DNA of 60,191 bases, from contig JADCFP010000051.1 in NCBI GenBank assembly GCA_020249465.1, positions 1 to 60,191 on the forward strand, read 5' to 3'. Numbering within the stretch: the first letter of the stretch is position 1; every line of letters begins with the position of its first letter. Both the position numbers and the translations under genes were made by a program. Positions 26,780-34,100 of the stretch are shown here, one piece after another. The stretch comes from Roseomonas sp. GTDB lineage: Bacteria > Pseudomonadota > Alphaproteobacteria > Acetobacterales > Acetobacteraceae. The notes under the pieces were generated by a model. The model saw nothing but the letters and a program-made list of their open reading frames with translations. It ran no database searches and was not told the DNA's origin.

Positions 26780-28540
26780 ATGGAGTTTTTGCGGCTTTAC
26801 GGAAGGGTGCTCAGGCTGCTGGCCGCGGATCGCGCTGTCGCGATTGGGCTTGGCTTCGCGGCGCTCGCCATTGCCGGCCTGCAATTTCTGGAACCGGTAC
26901 TGTTCGGGCGGGTGATTGATCTGCTCGCGCGCTCGGATCGCATGCAGGAATCGGCGGTTTGGGCGGAAGCGTTGTCCCTTTTGATTCTCTGGGCGGCCAT
27001 TGGGCTTTCGGCCATTGGCGCCAATGTCACGGTGGCGCTTTTTGCGGACCGCATGGCGCATCGCAATCGCCTCAAGGTCATGCATGATTATTTCCAGCAT
27101 GTGCTGTCCCTGCCGCTATCCTTCCATGGGGATACGCAATCGGGCCGGCTGATGAAGGTTATGCTCGTTGGGGCCGATAACCTGTTCGGGCTTTGGCTGT
27201 CCTTTTTCCGGGAGCATCTGACAACCTTCATTTCCGCCATTGTGCTGCTGCCACTGACGCTTGTTCTGAATTGGCGGCTCGGGCTTTTGCTGATTGGCCT
27301 TGTGGTGATTTTCGGCAGCCTGGCAGCTTTTGTCATTCGCCGCACAGAAAACGCGCAGCGGCAGGTGGAAGCGCTTCATACGCAATTGGCCGGCAATGCC
27401 CAGGATGCGCTTTCCAATGTGATGGTGGTGCAATCCTTCACGCGGCTTTCCAGTGAGGCACGGCTTTTCAGCGACATCATCCAGAAGGTCATCACGCATC
27501 AATTTCCTGTCTTGAATTGGTGGGCGGTGGTGTCGGTGATGACCTCGGCTGCCTCCACGATTTGCGTGATCATGATTTTTGTCTTGGGCACCTGGCTGCA
27601 TCTGCGTGGGCAGGCAACGGTGGGGGAAATCGTCTCCTTCATGGGTTTCGCCACCATGCTGATCGGCAAGCTCGAAGGCGCGGTGGGTTTTGCGTCGCGG
27701 CTTGTGCTGTTGATGCCCTCATTGTCCGAGCTTTTCGCGGTGTTGGATGCGCGCACCACGGTGCCAGAAAAACCGAATGCCCTTGATATTCCGCGCGCGA
27801 AAGGTCAGGTCGTGTTTGAAGACGTGGCCTTCGCCTATCCGGGCGGGCCGCCCATTTTCAGCCATGTCAATTTCTCCGCAGCGCCCGGCAAGACCATTGC
27901 GCTGGTGGGGCCAACCGGGGCGGGGAAATCCACCGCCATGGCGCTGTTGCAGCGGCTATGGGACCCGAAGGAAGGGCGCGTCACGCTGGATGGTCATGAT
28001 CTGCGCGATATTTCGCTGGAAAGCCTGCGGCGGAATATCGGCGTGGTCTTTCAGGAAAGCATGTTGTTCAACCGCACCATTCGCGAAAACGTAATGGTTG
28101 GCCGCCCGAACGCAACGCAGGAAGAATTGGAACAGGCCTGCCGGTTGGCGGAAGCGCATGATTTCATTCAGCGCCAGCCCCATGGCTATGACACCATGAT
28201 CGGGGAGCGCGGCAGTTCGCTCTCCGGCGGGCAGCGCCAGCGCTTGGCCATCGCGCGCGCGCTGCTGAAAGACCCGCCCGTGCTGATTTTGGATGAGGCA
28301 ACTAGCGCGCTTGATGCCGCGACCGAAGCCCGGGTGCAGAAGGCCCTTGCTGCGCTGATGGCGGGGCGCACCACCTTCATCATCGCGCATCGGCTGTCCA
28401 CCGTGCGTGATGCGGATGAGATTCTGGTATTCGCCGGCGGTCAGATCGCCGAACGTGGCGGCTTCAAGGAATTGGTAGCGGAAGGCGGGCATTTCGCTGA
28501 GCTGGTACGCACCCAGCTGACCGGTTCCGCCAGCTCTTGA
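26780..28540 (+). CDS. ABC exporter, NdvA/ChvA (cyclic glucan) type
   Basis: A 586-residue half-transporter: a six-helix membrane domain (about 1-320) then an ATPase domain with Walker A GPTGAGKST (about 378), signature [15 protein letters not shown] and Walker B VLILDEATSALD. Its opening (FLRLYGRVLRLLAADR..., LQFLEPVLFGRVIDLL) is that of the NdvA/ChvA exporters, which send cyclic beta-1,2-glucan to the periplasm in rhizobia and Agrobacterium. The giant glucan synthase gene (ndvB/chvB) is not in the window, so another glycan or lipid cargo is possible. Its stop codon lies within a 16-base perfect palindrome. Confidence 0.82.
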   Translation: MEFLRLYGRVLRLLAADRAVAIGLGFAALAIAGLQFLEPVLFGRVIDLLARSDRMQESAVWAEALSLLILWAAIGLSAIGANVTVALFADRMAHRNRLKVMHDYFQHVLSLPLSFHGDTQSGRLMKVMLVGADNLFGLWLSFFREHLTTFISAIVLLPLTLVLNWRLGLLLIGLVVIFGSLAAFVIRRTENAQRQVEALHTQLAGNAQDALSNVMVVQSFTRLSSEARLFSDIIQKVITHQFPVLNWWAVVSVMTSAASTICVIMIFVLGTWLHLRGQATVGEIVSFMGFATMLIGKLEGAVGFASRLVLLMPSLSELFAVLDARTTVPEKPNALDIPRAKGQVVFEDVAFAYPGGPPIFSHVNFSAAPGKTIALVGPTGAGKSTAMALLQRLWDPKEGRVTLDGHDLRDISLESLRRNIGVVFQESMLFNRTIRENVMVGRPNATQEELEQACRLAEAHDFIQRQPHGYDTMIGERGSSLSGGQRQRLAIARALLKDPPVLILDEATSALDAATEARVQKALAALMAGRTTFIIAHRLSTVRDADEILVFAGGQIAERGGFKELVAEGGHFAELVRTQLTGSASS

Positions 28541-28551
28541 TCATGATCAAG
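28536..28551. promoter_or_regulatory. 16-base perfect palindrome over a stop codon
   Basis: CTTGATCATGATCAAG is perfectly self-complementary and includes the TGA stop of the exporter gene. It lies 60 bases upstream of the HicA-like gene and could be a repressor site for that gene, or chance. Confidence 0.3.
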
Positions 28552-28611
28552 GCATTTGCGTGATGGTGCGGCAGGATGGGGTGGTCAAACCCGTAATGGA
28601 GGGACCCCATC

Positions 28612-28878
28612 ATGAATCATCGTCATCGCAAAGTATTGCACGCCATCTTCGCCCATCCCGTCAGCGCCAATATTGACCCCAAGGCGGTTGAGGCAGTGTT
28701 TGAGGAGCTGGGCGCCGAGGTCTCCCATAATGGCTCAGGCCGCTTGGCGGTGAAGTTGAATGGCCAAGCCCATGCCTTTCACAATACCCAGCACAGCCTT
28801 TCCAAGGATGAGGTAGTGGCAATTCGCCATTTTCTGACGCATTCTGGGGTGGATCCGGCGCGCGATTACCCGCTTTGA
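28612..28878 (+). CDS. HicA-like small protein (toxin family, solitary)
   Basis: An 88-residue protein with the layout of the HicA-like group: NHRHRKVLHAIFAHPVSANID at the start, VEAVFEELGAEVSHNGSGRLAVKLNGQAHAFH in the dsRNA-binding-fold core with the His expected for the mRNA-cleaving toxins, and VVAIRHFLTHSGV at the end. A GGAGGGA ribosome site precedes the ATG. The gaps on both sides (71 and 43 bases) are too short for a HicB antitoxin, so it is solitary. It may be a tamed regulator rather than an active toxin. Confidence 0.72.
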   Translation: MNHRHRKVLHAIFAHPVSANIDPKAVEAVFEELGAEVSHNGSGRLAVKLNGQAHAFHNTQHSLSKDEVVAIRHFLTHSGVDPARDYPL

Positions 28879-28921
28879 AAGCGGGGCGGGGGCGAGGCCG
28901 GGCAGAAAAAGGAAGAAACCC

Positions 28922-29908
28922 ATGAAGCTTCACCGTCGCGATTTTCTCGCCGGGGCCGCTGGCTTGGCTGCCCTGGCGCCTAGCCTTGGCCATGCGCAAA
29001 CCCGCTGGCAAATGGCCACCCCTTACGCGGATGGCAATTTGCATACGCGCAATATCAGGACCTTCATCCAGGAAATCGAACAGGCGACCGGCGGCCGGCT
29101 TTCCATCCAATTGCATTCCAATGGCAGCCTTCTGCCGATGCCGCAGATCAAGCGCGGCGTGCAGCAGGGTCAGGTGCAGCTTGGGGAAATCCTGCTGACT
29201 GCTTATTCGAATGAAGATGTGTTTTTCGACGCCGATGCCATCCCGCAATTGGTGACAAATCTGGCCGAGGCCAAGAAACTCGCCGATCTGCAAAAGCCGT
29301 ACATTGAAGCGCGGCTGGCGCGTCAAGGCCTGAGCCTGCTTTATATGGTACCGTGGCCCGCCGCGGGGCTTTACGCGCAGCAGCCCGTCACCAGCCTTGA
29401 GCAATTGCGCGGGCAGCGCTTCCGCACCTTCAGCCCCATGACCAATCGTTTCGCAACCATCATAGGCGCCAATCCAACCCTGGTGCAGGCGGCTGAATTG
29501 GCGCAGGCCTTCGCTACCGGCATTGTGAGCGCGCAAATCACCTCGGCCGCAACGGGCGTCGATACATCATCCTGGGATTACGCCAAGGTTTTCACGCCGC
29601 TTGGCTTTTCCATGACCAAGAACGCGGTGTTTGTGTCTCGCCGCGCCTTGGAAGGTCTGCCGGCGGATGTCAGGACCGCGCTGATGGAAGCCTCTGCCCG
29701 CGCCGAAGTACGCGGCTATGAGCTCAGCCGTGATTCCCAAGCCCAGGCCGAAGCCACGCTGGCCCAGCGCGGGATGCAGGTGCTGCAGCCGAGCGAACAA
29801 TTGTTGGCCGATTTGCGCCGCGTCAGCCAGCAAATGACCCAGGAATGGATTGAACGGGCTGGCGAAGACGGTAAGAAGCTGATCGAAGCCTATTTGGCTG
29901 CGCGCTGA
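28922..29908 (+). CDS. TRAP transporter substrate-binding protein (first of two)
   Basis: A 328-residue DctP-type receptor with the signal peptide KLHRRDFLAGAAGLAALAPSLGHAQ. TRWQMATPYADGNLHTRNIR opens the mature protein, QIKRGVQQGQVQLGEILL is near residue 75, and QLRGQRFRTFSPMTNRFA holds the Arg that should bind the ligand carboxylate. It is a close paralog of the next gene and shares many identical blocks with it. Both sit upstream of one small and one large permease gene, so two receptors probably share one channel. Confidence 0.92.
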   Translation: MKLHRRDFLAGAAGLAALAPSLGHAQTRWQMATPYADGNLHTRNIRTFIQEIEQATGGRLSIQLHSNGSLLPMPQIKRGVQQGQVQLGEILLTAYSNEDVFFDADAIPQLVTNLAEAKKLADLQKPYIEARLARQGLSLLYMVPWPAAGLYAQQPVTSLEQLRGQRFRTFSPMTNRFATIIGANPTLVQAAELAQAFATGIVSAQITSAATGVDTSSWDYAKVFTPLGFSMTKNAVFVSRRALEGLPADVRTALMEASARAEVRGYELSRDSQAQAEATLAQRGMQVLQPSEQLLADLRRVSQQMTQEWIERAGEDGKKLIEAYLAAR

Positions 29909-30047
29909 TTGTGGCGAGGGCAGGTTTTGCCCGTAAATTGATCGTGTGATCGCTCAAAGGGGGGGGAGGGCGCAGGCCTGCCCCCCTTGTCTATTTCAGC
30001 GACGGTGCGACTATTCACCACGGAATTATTCACAACAGGGGGCTTTC

Positions 30048-31025
30048 ATGAAGAAACTGTCACGCCGCAACGTGCTTGCTGCGCCCTTCATCCTAACGCC
30101 GTTGGCTATTCGCGAAGCGGAGGCCCAGGCACGTTGGCAGGTCGCCACAGCCTATCCCGATGGCAATTTCCACACCCGCAATATCCGCAGCTTCCTGGAT
30201 GAGGTGAAGGCGCAAACCGGCATTGATGCGCAGCTCCATTCGAATGGCAGCCTTTTGCCCATGCCGCAAATCAAGCGCGGCGTGCAGCAGGGCCAGGTGC
30301 AGATCGGTGAGATCCTGCTTTCTGCCTATGGCAATGATGATCCCTTCTTCGAAGTGGATAGCATTCCTCAGCTAGCCTGGACGGATGAGCAGGCGCGCAA
30401 GCTCGCGGCTCTCTCCCGCCCCTATATCGAAGCGCGCTTTCAGCGGCAGGGGCTGAGCGTGCTTTACAGCGTGCCCTGGCCACCTTCGGGCTTCTATACC
30501 AATGTGCCGGTGGAAAACCTGGAAGTGCTGCGCGGTTCGCGCATGCGTACCTTCAATGCCATGACAAATCGCTTCGCAACCCTGCTGGGCGCCACGCCGA
30601 CCCTGGTGCAGGCCGCCGAAGTGCCGCAAGCCTTCGCGACTGGCGTGGTCAATTCCATGGTCACCAGCGCGGCGACTGGCGTTGATAGCGCGGCCTGGGA
30701 TTTCGCCAAGGTCTTCACCCCGATTGGCTTCACCCGCACGCATAACGTGATTTTCGTCCAACGCCGCGCCTTTGAAGCGCTGCCGGCGGCTCAGCAAACC
30801 GCCATCCGCGAAGCGGCCAAGCGTGCTGAGGATCGCGGTTGGGCATTAAGTGCGGAAGCGCGCGATGCGGCGCAGGCCACCTTGGCGGCGCGCGGGATGC
30901 AGGTATTGCAGCCGACGCCGGTGGTGATGGAAGGGCTGTCACGTATCAGCCAAACCATTGCGCAGGAATGGGCGACGCGCGCTGGTGAAGATGGCGCCAG
31001 GCTGCTTGCCGCTTACCGGAGCTGA
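30048..31025 (+). CDS. TRAP transporter substrate-binding protein (second of two)
   Basis: This protein has 325 residues from the ATG at 30048; the frame extends upstream but a signal peptide begins here (KKLSRRNVLAAPFILTPLAIREAEAQ). It shares QLHSNGSLLPMPQIKRGVQQ, NRFATLLGATPTLVQAAE and RGMQVLQP with the first receptor, but differs around the ligand pocket (NAMTNRFA against SPMTNRFA, PPSGFYTN against PAAGLYAQ). It ends 5 bases before the small permease gene. The 139-base gap before it contains a short GGGCA/TGCCC hairpin and no other feature. Confidence 0.92.
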   Translation: MKKLSRRNVLAAPFILTPLAIREAEAQARWQVATAYPDGNFHTRNIRSFLDEVKAQTGIDAQLHSNGSLLPMPQIKRGVQQGQVQIGEILLSAYGNDDPFFEVDSIPQLAWTDEQARKLAALSRPYIEARFQRQGLSVLYSVPWPPSGFYTNVPVENLEVLRGSRMRTFNAMTNRFATLLGATPTLVQAAEVPQAFATGVVNSMVTSAATGVDSAAWDFAKVFTPIGFTRTHNVIFVQRRAFEALPAAQQTAIREAAKRAEDRGWALSAEARDAAQATLAARGMQVLQPTPVVMEGLSRISQTIAQEWATRAGEDGARLLAAYRS

Positions 31026-31030
31026 CAGGC

Positions 31031-31573
31031 ATGCCATTCTTGCGCCGGGCACTTGATGGCCTTTACACCATCTCAGCAGGGTTGGCCGCGCTTTCCCTGC
31101 TTTCCATTTTTCTTGTCATGATGGCCCAAGTTGCCCTGCGTGAGATGAACATCCAATTCGCCGGCGCGGATGACCTCAGCGCCTATCTTTGCGTTGCGAC
31201 CACCTTCTTCGCCCTGGCGCGCACCTTCAAGAATGGCGAGCTGATCCGGGTTGGCCTGGCGATTGAAAAGTTCGCGCCGCGCGCGAGGCGGCTTGTGGAG
31301 ATCATCGTATTGATGATGGCAGCGATAGCAGTTGGCACGATTGTATGGTTCACGGCCAATGATGTGCTTTTCGCGCTTGAGATTGAGGAAGTGGCGCAAG
31401 GCACTGTCGCCTTCCCGCTTTGGGTTCCGAAACTTGCCATGCCGATCGGGGCGGGCATCTTGCTCATTGCCATTCTGGATGAACTTATTCGCGTTCTGGT
31501 GGGCGAAGTTCCCGCCTATGTTGCGGCTGCAGCGGACCGCGCCGCGCGCGGCGATTTCTCGGCGGAGGTTTGA
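31031..31573 (+). CDS. TRAP transporter small permease (DctQ type)
   Basis: A 180-residue, four-helix small permease. The DDLSAYLCVATTFFALARTFKNGELIRVG segment (about 46-74) is the DctQ signature. It follows the second receptor by 5 bases and precedes the large permease by 3, so it is clearly in the same operon. Confidence 0.92.
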   Translation: MPFLRRALDGLYTISAGLAALSLLSIFLVMMAQVALREMNIQFAGADDLSAYLCVATTFFALARTFKNGELIRVGLAIEKFAPRARRLVEIIVLMMAAIAVGTIVWFTANDVLFALEIEEVAQGTVAFPLWVPKLAMPIGAGILLIAILDELIRVLVGEVPAYVAAAADRAARGDFSAEV

Positions 31574-31576
31574 GTC

Positions 31577-32881
31577 ATGGATTTGTTGACCTTCGCCCTA
31601 TTGCTGCTGATCCTGTTGTGCGTACTGCTCGGCACGGGTCTTTGGATACCGATGAGCCTCGCGGCGGTTGGCTATATCGCCATGATGGCGGTGCATCCAC
31701 AGCCCGGCCTGTTCCTTGCCAGTTCAATGTGGGAATCAACCGGTTCCTGGACCCTCGCCGCGCTGCCGATGTTCGTCTGGATGGGCGAAATCCTGTTCCG
31801 TACCAAGTTATCCGAAGAATTGTTCAACGGGCTTTCGCCCTGGGTGCGTTGGCTGCCCGGGCGGCTTTTGCATGTGAATATCCTGGCCTGCGGCATTTTC
31901 GGTTCTGTTTCGGGGTCTTCGGCGGCCACCTGCGCCACGGTTTCCAAGATCGCGCTGCCGGAATTGCGCCGCCGCGGCTATGATGAACAGGTCGCGGTCG
32001 GCAGTTTGGCCACAGCCGGCACGCTTGGCATCATGATCCCGCCATCCATCATCATGGTGGTTTATGCGGTGGCGGCCGAGGTTTCGATCGTGCGCGTTTT
32101 CATCGCTGGCATGATCCCCGGTATCCTCGTGATGGTGCTGTTCAGCGCCTATATCGCGATTTGGGCGATGCTTAATCCGGATAAGCAGCCCGCCAAGGAA
32201 CCGGCGCTGAGTTTCCGTGAAAAGATGCGCGCCAGCGCGCAGTTGATTCCCTGCACCATCCTGATCATTGCCGTGATCGGGACCATGTTTATCGGCTGGG
32301 CGACGGCTACTGAAGCGGCCGGATTTGGTGTGCTAGGCTCACTTATTCTTGCGGCCGTCACGCGCACGCTCACCTGGGAAAGCTTCAAGGAAAGCCTGAT
32401 GGGCGCGACGCGGCTTTCCTGCATGATCATGTTCATCCTGGCGGGTGCGGCCTTTCTGACCAAGGCGATGGCGCTGACCGGTATTCCATCGGCGCTTGCC
32501 TCGGGTGTGGAAGCGCTCAATCTTGGCCCCTTTGGCATCATCGCCATTCTGACCGTGGTTTACCTGATCCTCGGTACCGCATTGGATGGTGTTTCCATGA
32601 TTGTGCTGACAACTTCCATCGTCGTCCCCATGGTGCAGGCCGCCGGGTTCGATCTGGTGTGGTTCGGTATCTTTATCGTGCTGCTGGTTGAAATTGCCGA
32701 AATCACGCCGCCACTCGGCTTCAATCTGTTTGTCATGCAGACAATGACAGGCAAGGAACAGACTGAGGTTGCCTGGGCATCCCTACCCTTCTTCCTGATG
32801 TTGGTGCTGACCGTGGTGCTGATTACGCTGTTTCCGGTGACGCTGGTGACCGGCCTGCCGGAGTGGTTATTGGCGCGCTAG
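31577..32881 (+). CDS. TRAP transporter large permease (DctM type)
   Basis: A 434-residue, about twelve-helix permease. Family marks are WMGEILFRTKLSEELF, CGIFGSVSGSSAATCATVSKIA, IPPSIIMVVYAVAAE and EITPPLGFNLFVMQTM. It completes the second TRAP system. The stop codon TAG (32879-32881) is the first three bases of a palindromic repeat element, so insertion of that element may have set the present C-terminus. Confidence 0.94.
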   Translation: MDLLTFALLLLILLCVLLGTGLWIPMSLAAVGYIAMMAVHPQPGLFLASSMWESTGSWTLAALPMFVWMGEILFRTKLSEELFNGLSPWVRWLPGRLLHVNILACGIFGSVSGSSAATCATVSKIALPELRRRGYDEQVAVGSLATAGTLGIMIPPSIIMVVYAVAAEVSIVRVFIAGMIPGILVMVLFSAYIAIWAMLNPDKQPAKEPALSFREKMRASAQLIPCTILIIAVIGTMFIGWATATEAAGFGVLGSLILAAVTRTLTWESFKESLMGATRLSCMIMFILAGAAFLTKAMALTGIPSALASGVEALNLGPFGIIAILTVVYLILGTALDGVSMIVLTTSIVVPMVQAAGFDLVWFGIFIVLLVEIAEITPPLGFNLFVMQTMTGKEQTEVAWASLPFFLMLVLTVVLITLFPVTLVTGLPEWLLAR

Positions 32882-32984
32882 AGCGGGTTACGTTCACATG
32901 GGTTCACGCAACCTGCTCTATAACTTTGTTTTTCGATCATCTTCACACGTTCAGATGATTCCATCTGAACGTGATATGCTCTAA
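32879..32984. repeat. Composite palindromic intergenic element, copy 2
   Basis: The first inverted repeat runs from TAGAGCGGGTT at 32879 to AACCTGCTCTA ending at 32922. It is followed by a T-rich linker (TTTGTTTTT). The second has perfect 12-base arms, CACGTTCAGATG (32946-32957) and CATCTGAACGTG (32962-32973), around an ATTC loop. The element closes with GCTCTA at 32978-32983. The hairpin plus T-rich linker looks able to terminate the TRAP operon. It is very like copy 3 at 58706. Confidence 0.8.
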
Positions 32985-33025
32985 CGGGTGTCTGTCCATT
33001 CGGCTTCCGCGCGCTGGGCAATGCG

Positions 33026-33433
33026 CTAGGCTGGGCTTGGCCAATCCGGCCGTTCAAAGCGCTGCACTTCCAACAGGTAGCCGGCGGGATCGTGGAAGAA
33101 GAAATGCGTCACGCGATAGGCTTCGGAATATTCCACCTGTTCCGGAACCTTCACGCCCTGTGCCTTTAGCCTTTCGTGCCAGCCTTCCACATCAGGATCT
33201 ACAAAAGTGAAGACAACGCCGCCTTCCACGCGTGGGTTGTCTGAAGCCCGCGGCGCCCGCGCGCGACATATCCCCAAGAAGCCGCGCTCACCCGGCGCGG
33301 TGGCATAGATGCGGCAGGTGCCCTGATCCTGCACCAAGGTCAGGCCGAGCTTATTTTCATAAAAATCCCAGGACGCGGCGGGATCTTCCGCGTAAAGAAA
33401 GGTGATTTGTTGGGCGAAGATCTTGGATTCCAT
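33026..33433 (-). CDS. VOC-family (glyoxalase/dioxygenase fold) protein
   Basis: A 135-residue single-domain vicinal oxygen chelate protein with the paired beta-alpha-beta units: FLYAEDPAASWDFYENKLGLTL in the first half, then GGVVFTFVDPDVEGWHERL and THFFFHDPAGYLLEVQRFE in the second, where HDPxGxxLEV supplies the usual Glu ligand. Such proteins include glyoxalases and resistance proteins; the substrate is unknown. It stands alone, convergent with the repeat element and TRAP operon and divergent from mscL. Confidence 0.82.
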   Translation of the reverse strand: MESKIFAQQITFLYAEDPAASWDFYENKLGLTLVQDQGTCRIYATAPGERGFLGICRARAPRASDNPRVEGGVVFTFVDPDVEGWHERLKAQGVKVPEQVEYSEAYRVTHFFFHDPAGYLLEVQRFERPDWPSPA

Positions 33434-33586
33434 GGGGGAAGCTTAAGCAAGATGCGATATCATTGTCACGCATGCACCAATGCTCTGGGTCATACCTACT
33501 TAAGCTTTACAAAAGACAAGTAATGAGCTTGAAATCCATCGCATAAAAGGCCCAATATCCGGGCTGGTTGTTGAGGGGGTAGAGGC
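33434..33586. other. Divergent intergenic region upstream of mscL
   Basis: This 153-base gap contains a 9-base inverted repeat far apart (AAGCTTAAG at 33439-33447, CTTAAGCTT at 33499-33507) and a GGGGG ribosome site before mscL. No clear -35/-10 pair is seen. Confidence 0.35.
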
Positions 33587-34066
33587 ATGAGCGATTTGGC
33601 CCATAAGATCACTGGGCATATTCCGGTGAAAGAACCGCAATGGTTGAAGGAATTCAAGGCCTTCATCATGCGCGGCAATGTGATTGACCTTGCCGTTGGC
33701 ATTGTGATTGGGGCGGCCTTCACGGCCATCGTCACGTCGATGGTTGAGGATCTGCTGAACCCTGTCATCGGTTTGCTGATGGGCGGGATGGATTTCTCCA
33801 ACCTGTTTGTGGTCATGTCCGGGGAACGTAAGGCAACGCTCGCCGCCACGCGCGATGGTGGCGCAGCCGTGCTGGCGATTGGCAAATTCCTCAACGCCAT
33901 CATCAAGTTTGTGATTGTCGGCTTTGCGGTCTTCTGGATGGTGAAAATCCTGAGCAAGCTGCAGGCATCAAAGGCCGTGGAGGAAGCTGCCACGCCGCCG
34001 CCGCCCACGCCGACGGAAACGCTGCTTACGGAAATCCGCGATGAGCTGAAGGCGCGCAAGTTGTGA
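33587..34066 (+). CDS. mscL: Large-conductance mechanosensitive channel
   Basis: A 159-residue MscL, slightly longer than the usual 130-150. The hallmark FKAFIMRGNVIDLAVGIVIGAAFTAIVTSMVEDLLNPVIGLL covers TM1 (about 24-65), FLNAIIKFVIVGFAVFWMVKIL is TM2 (about 103-125), and a Pro-rich linker and charged C-terminal helix (TEIRDELKA) follow. An N-terminal tail of about 20 residues is an extension over the E. coli protein. It opens under membrane tension and releases solutes in osmotic downshock. It appears to be a single-gene unit. Confidence 0.95.
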   Translation: MSDLAHKITGHIPVKEPQWLKEFKAFIMRGNVIDLAVGIVIGAAFTAIVTSMVEDLLNPVIGLLMGGMDFSNLFVVMSGERKATLAATRDGGAAVLAIGKFLNAIIKFVIVGFAVFWMVKILSKLQASKAVEEAATPPPPTPTETLLTEIRDELKARKL

Positions 34067-34073
34067 CGCTTTG

Positions 34074-34099
34074 GGGTGATCCGTTGCTCCGGATCACCC
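34074..34099. terminator. Stem-loop between convergent mscL and the molybdopterin operon
   Basis: GGGTGATCC (34074-34082) and GGATCACCC (34091-34099) form a perfect 9-base stem with an 8-base loop, just between two stop codons. No long T-run follows on either strand, so it may be a weak bidirectional terminator. Confidence 0.5.
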
Positions 34100-34100
34100 T

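Noticed and set aside
28536-28921. A complete HicAB toxin-antitoxin module
   Set aside because: No frame long enough for HicB fits on either side of the HicA-like gene.
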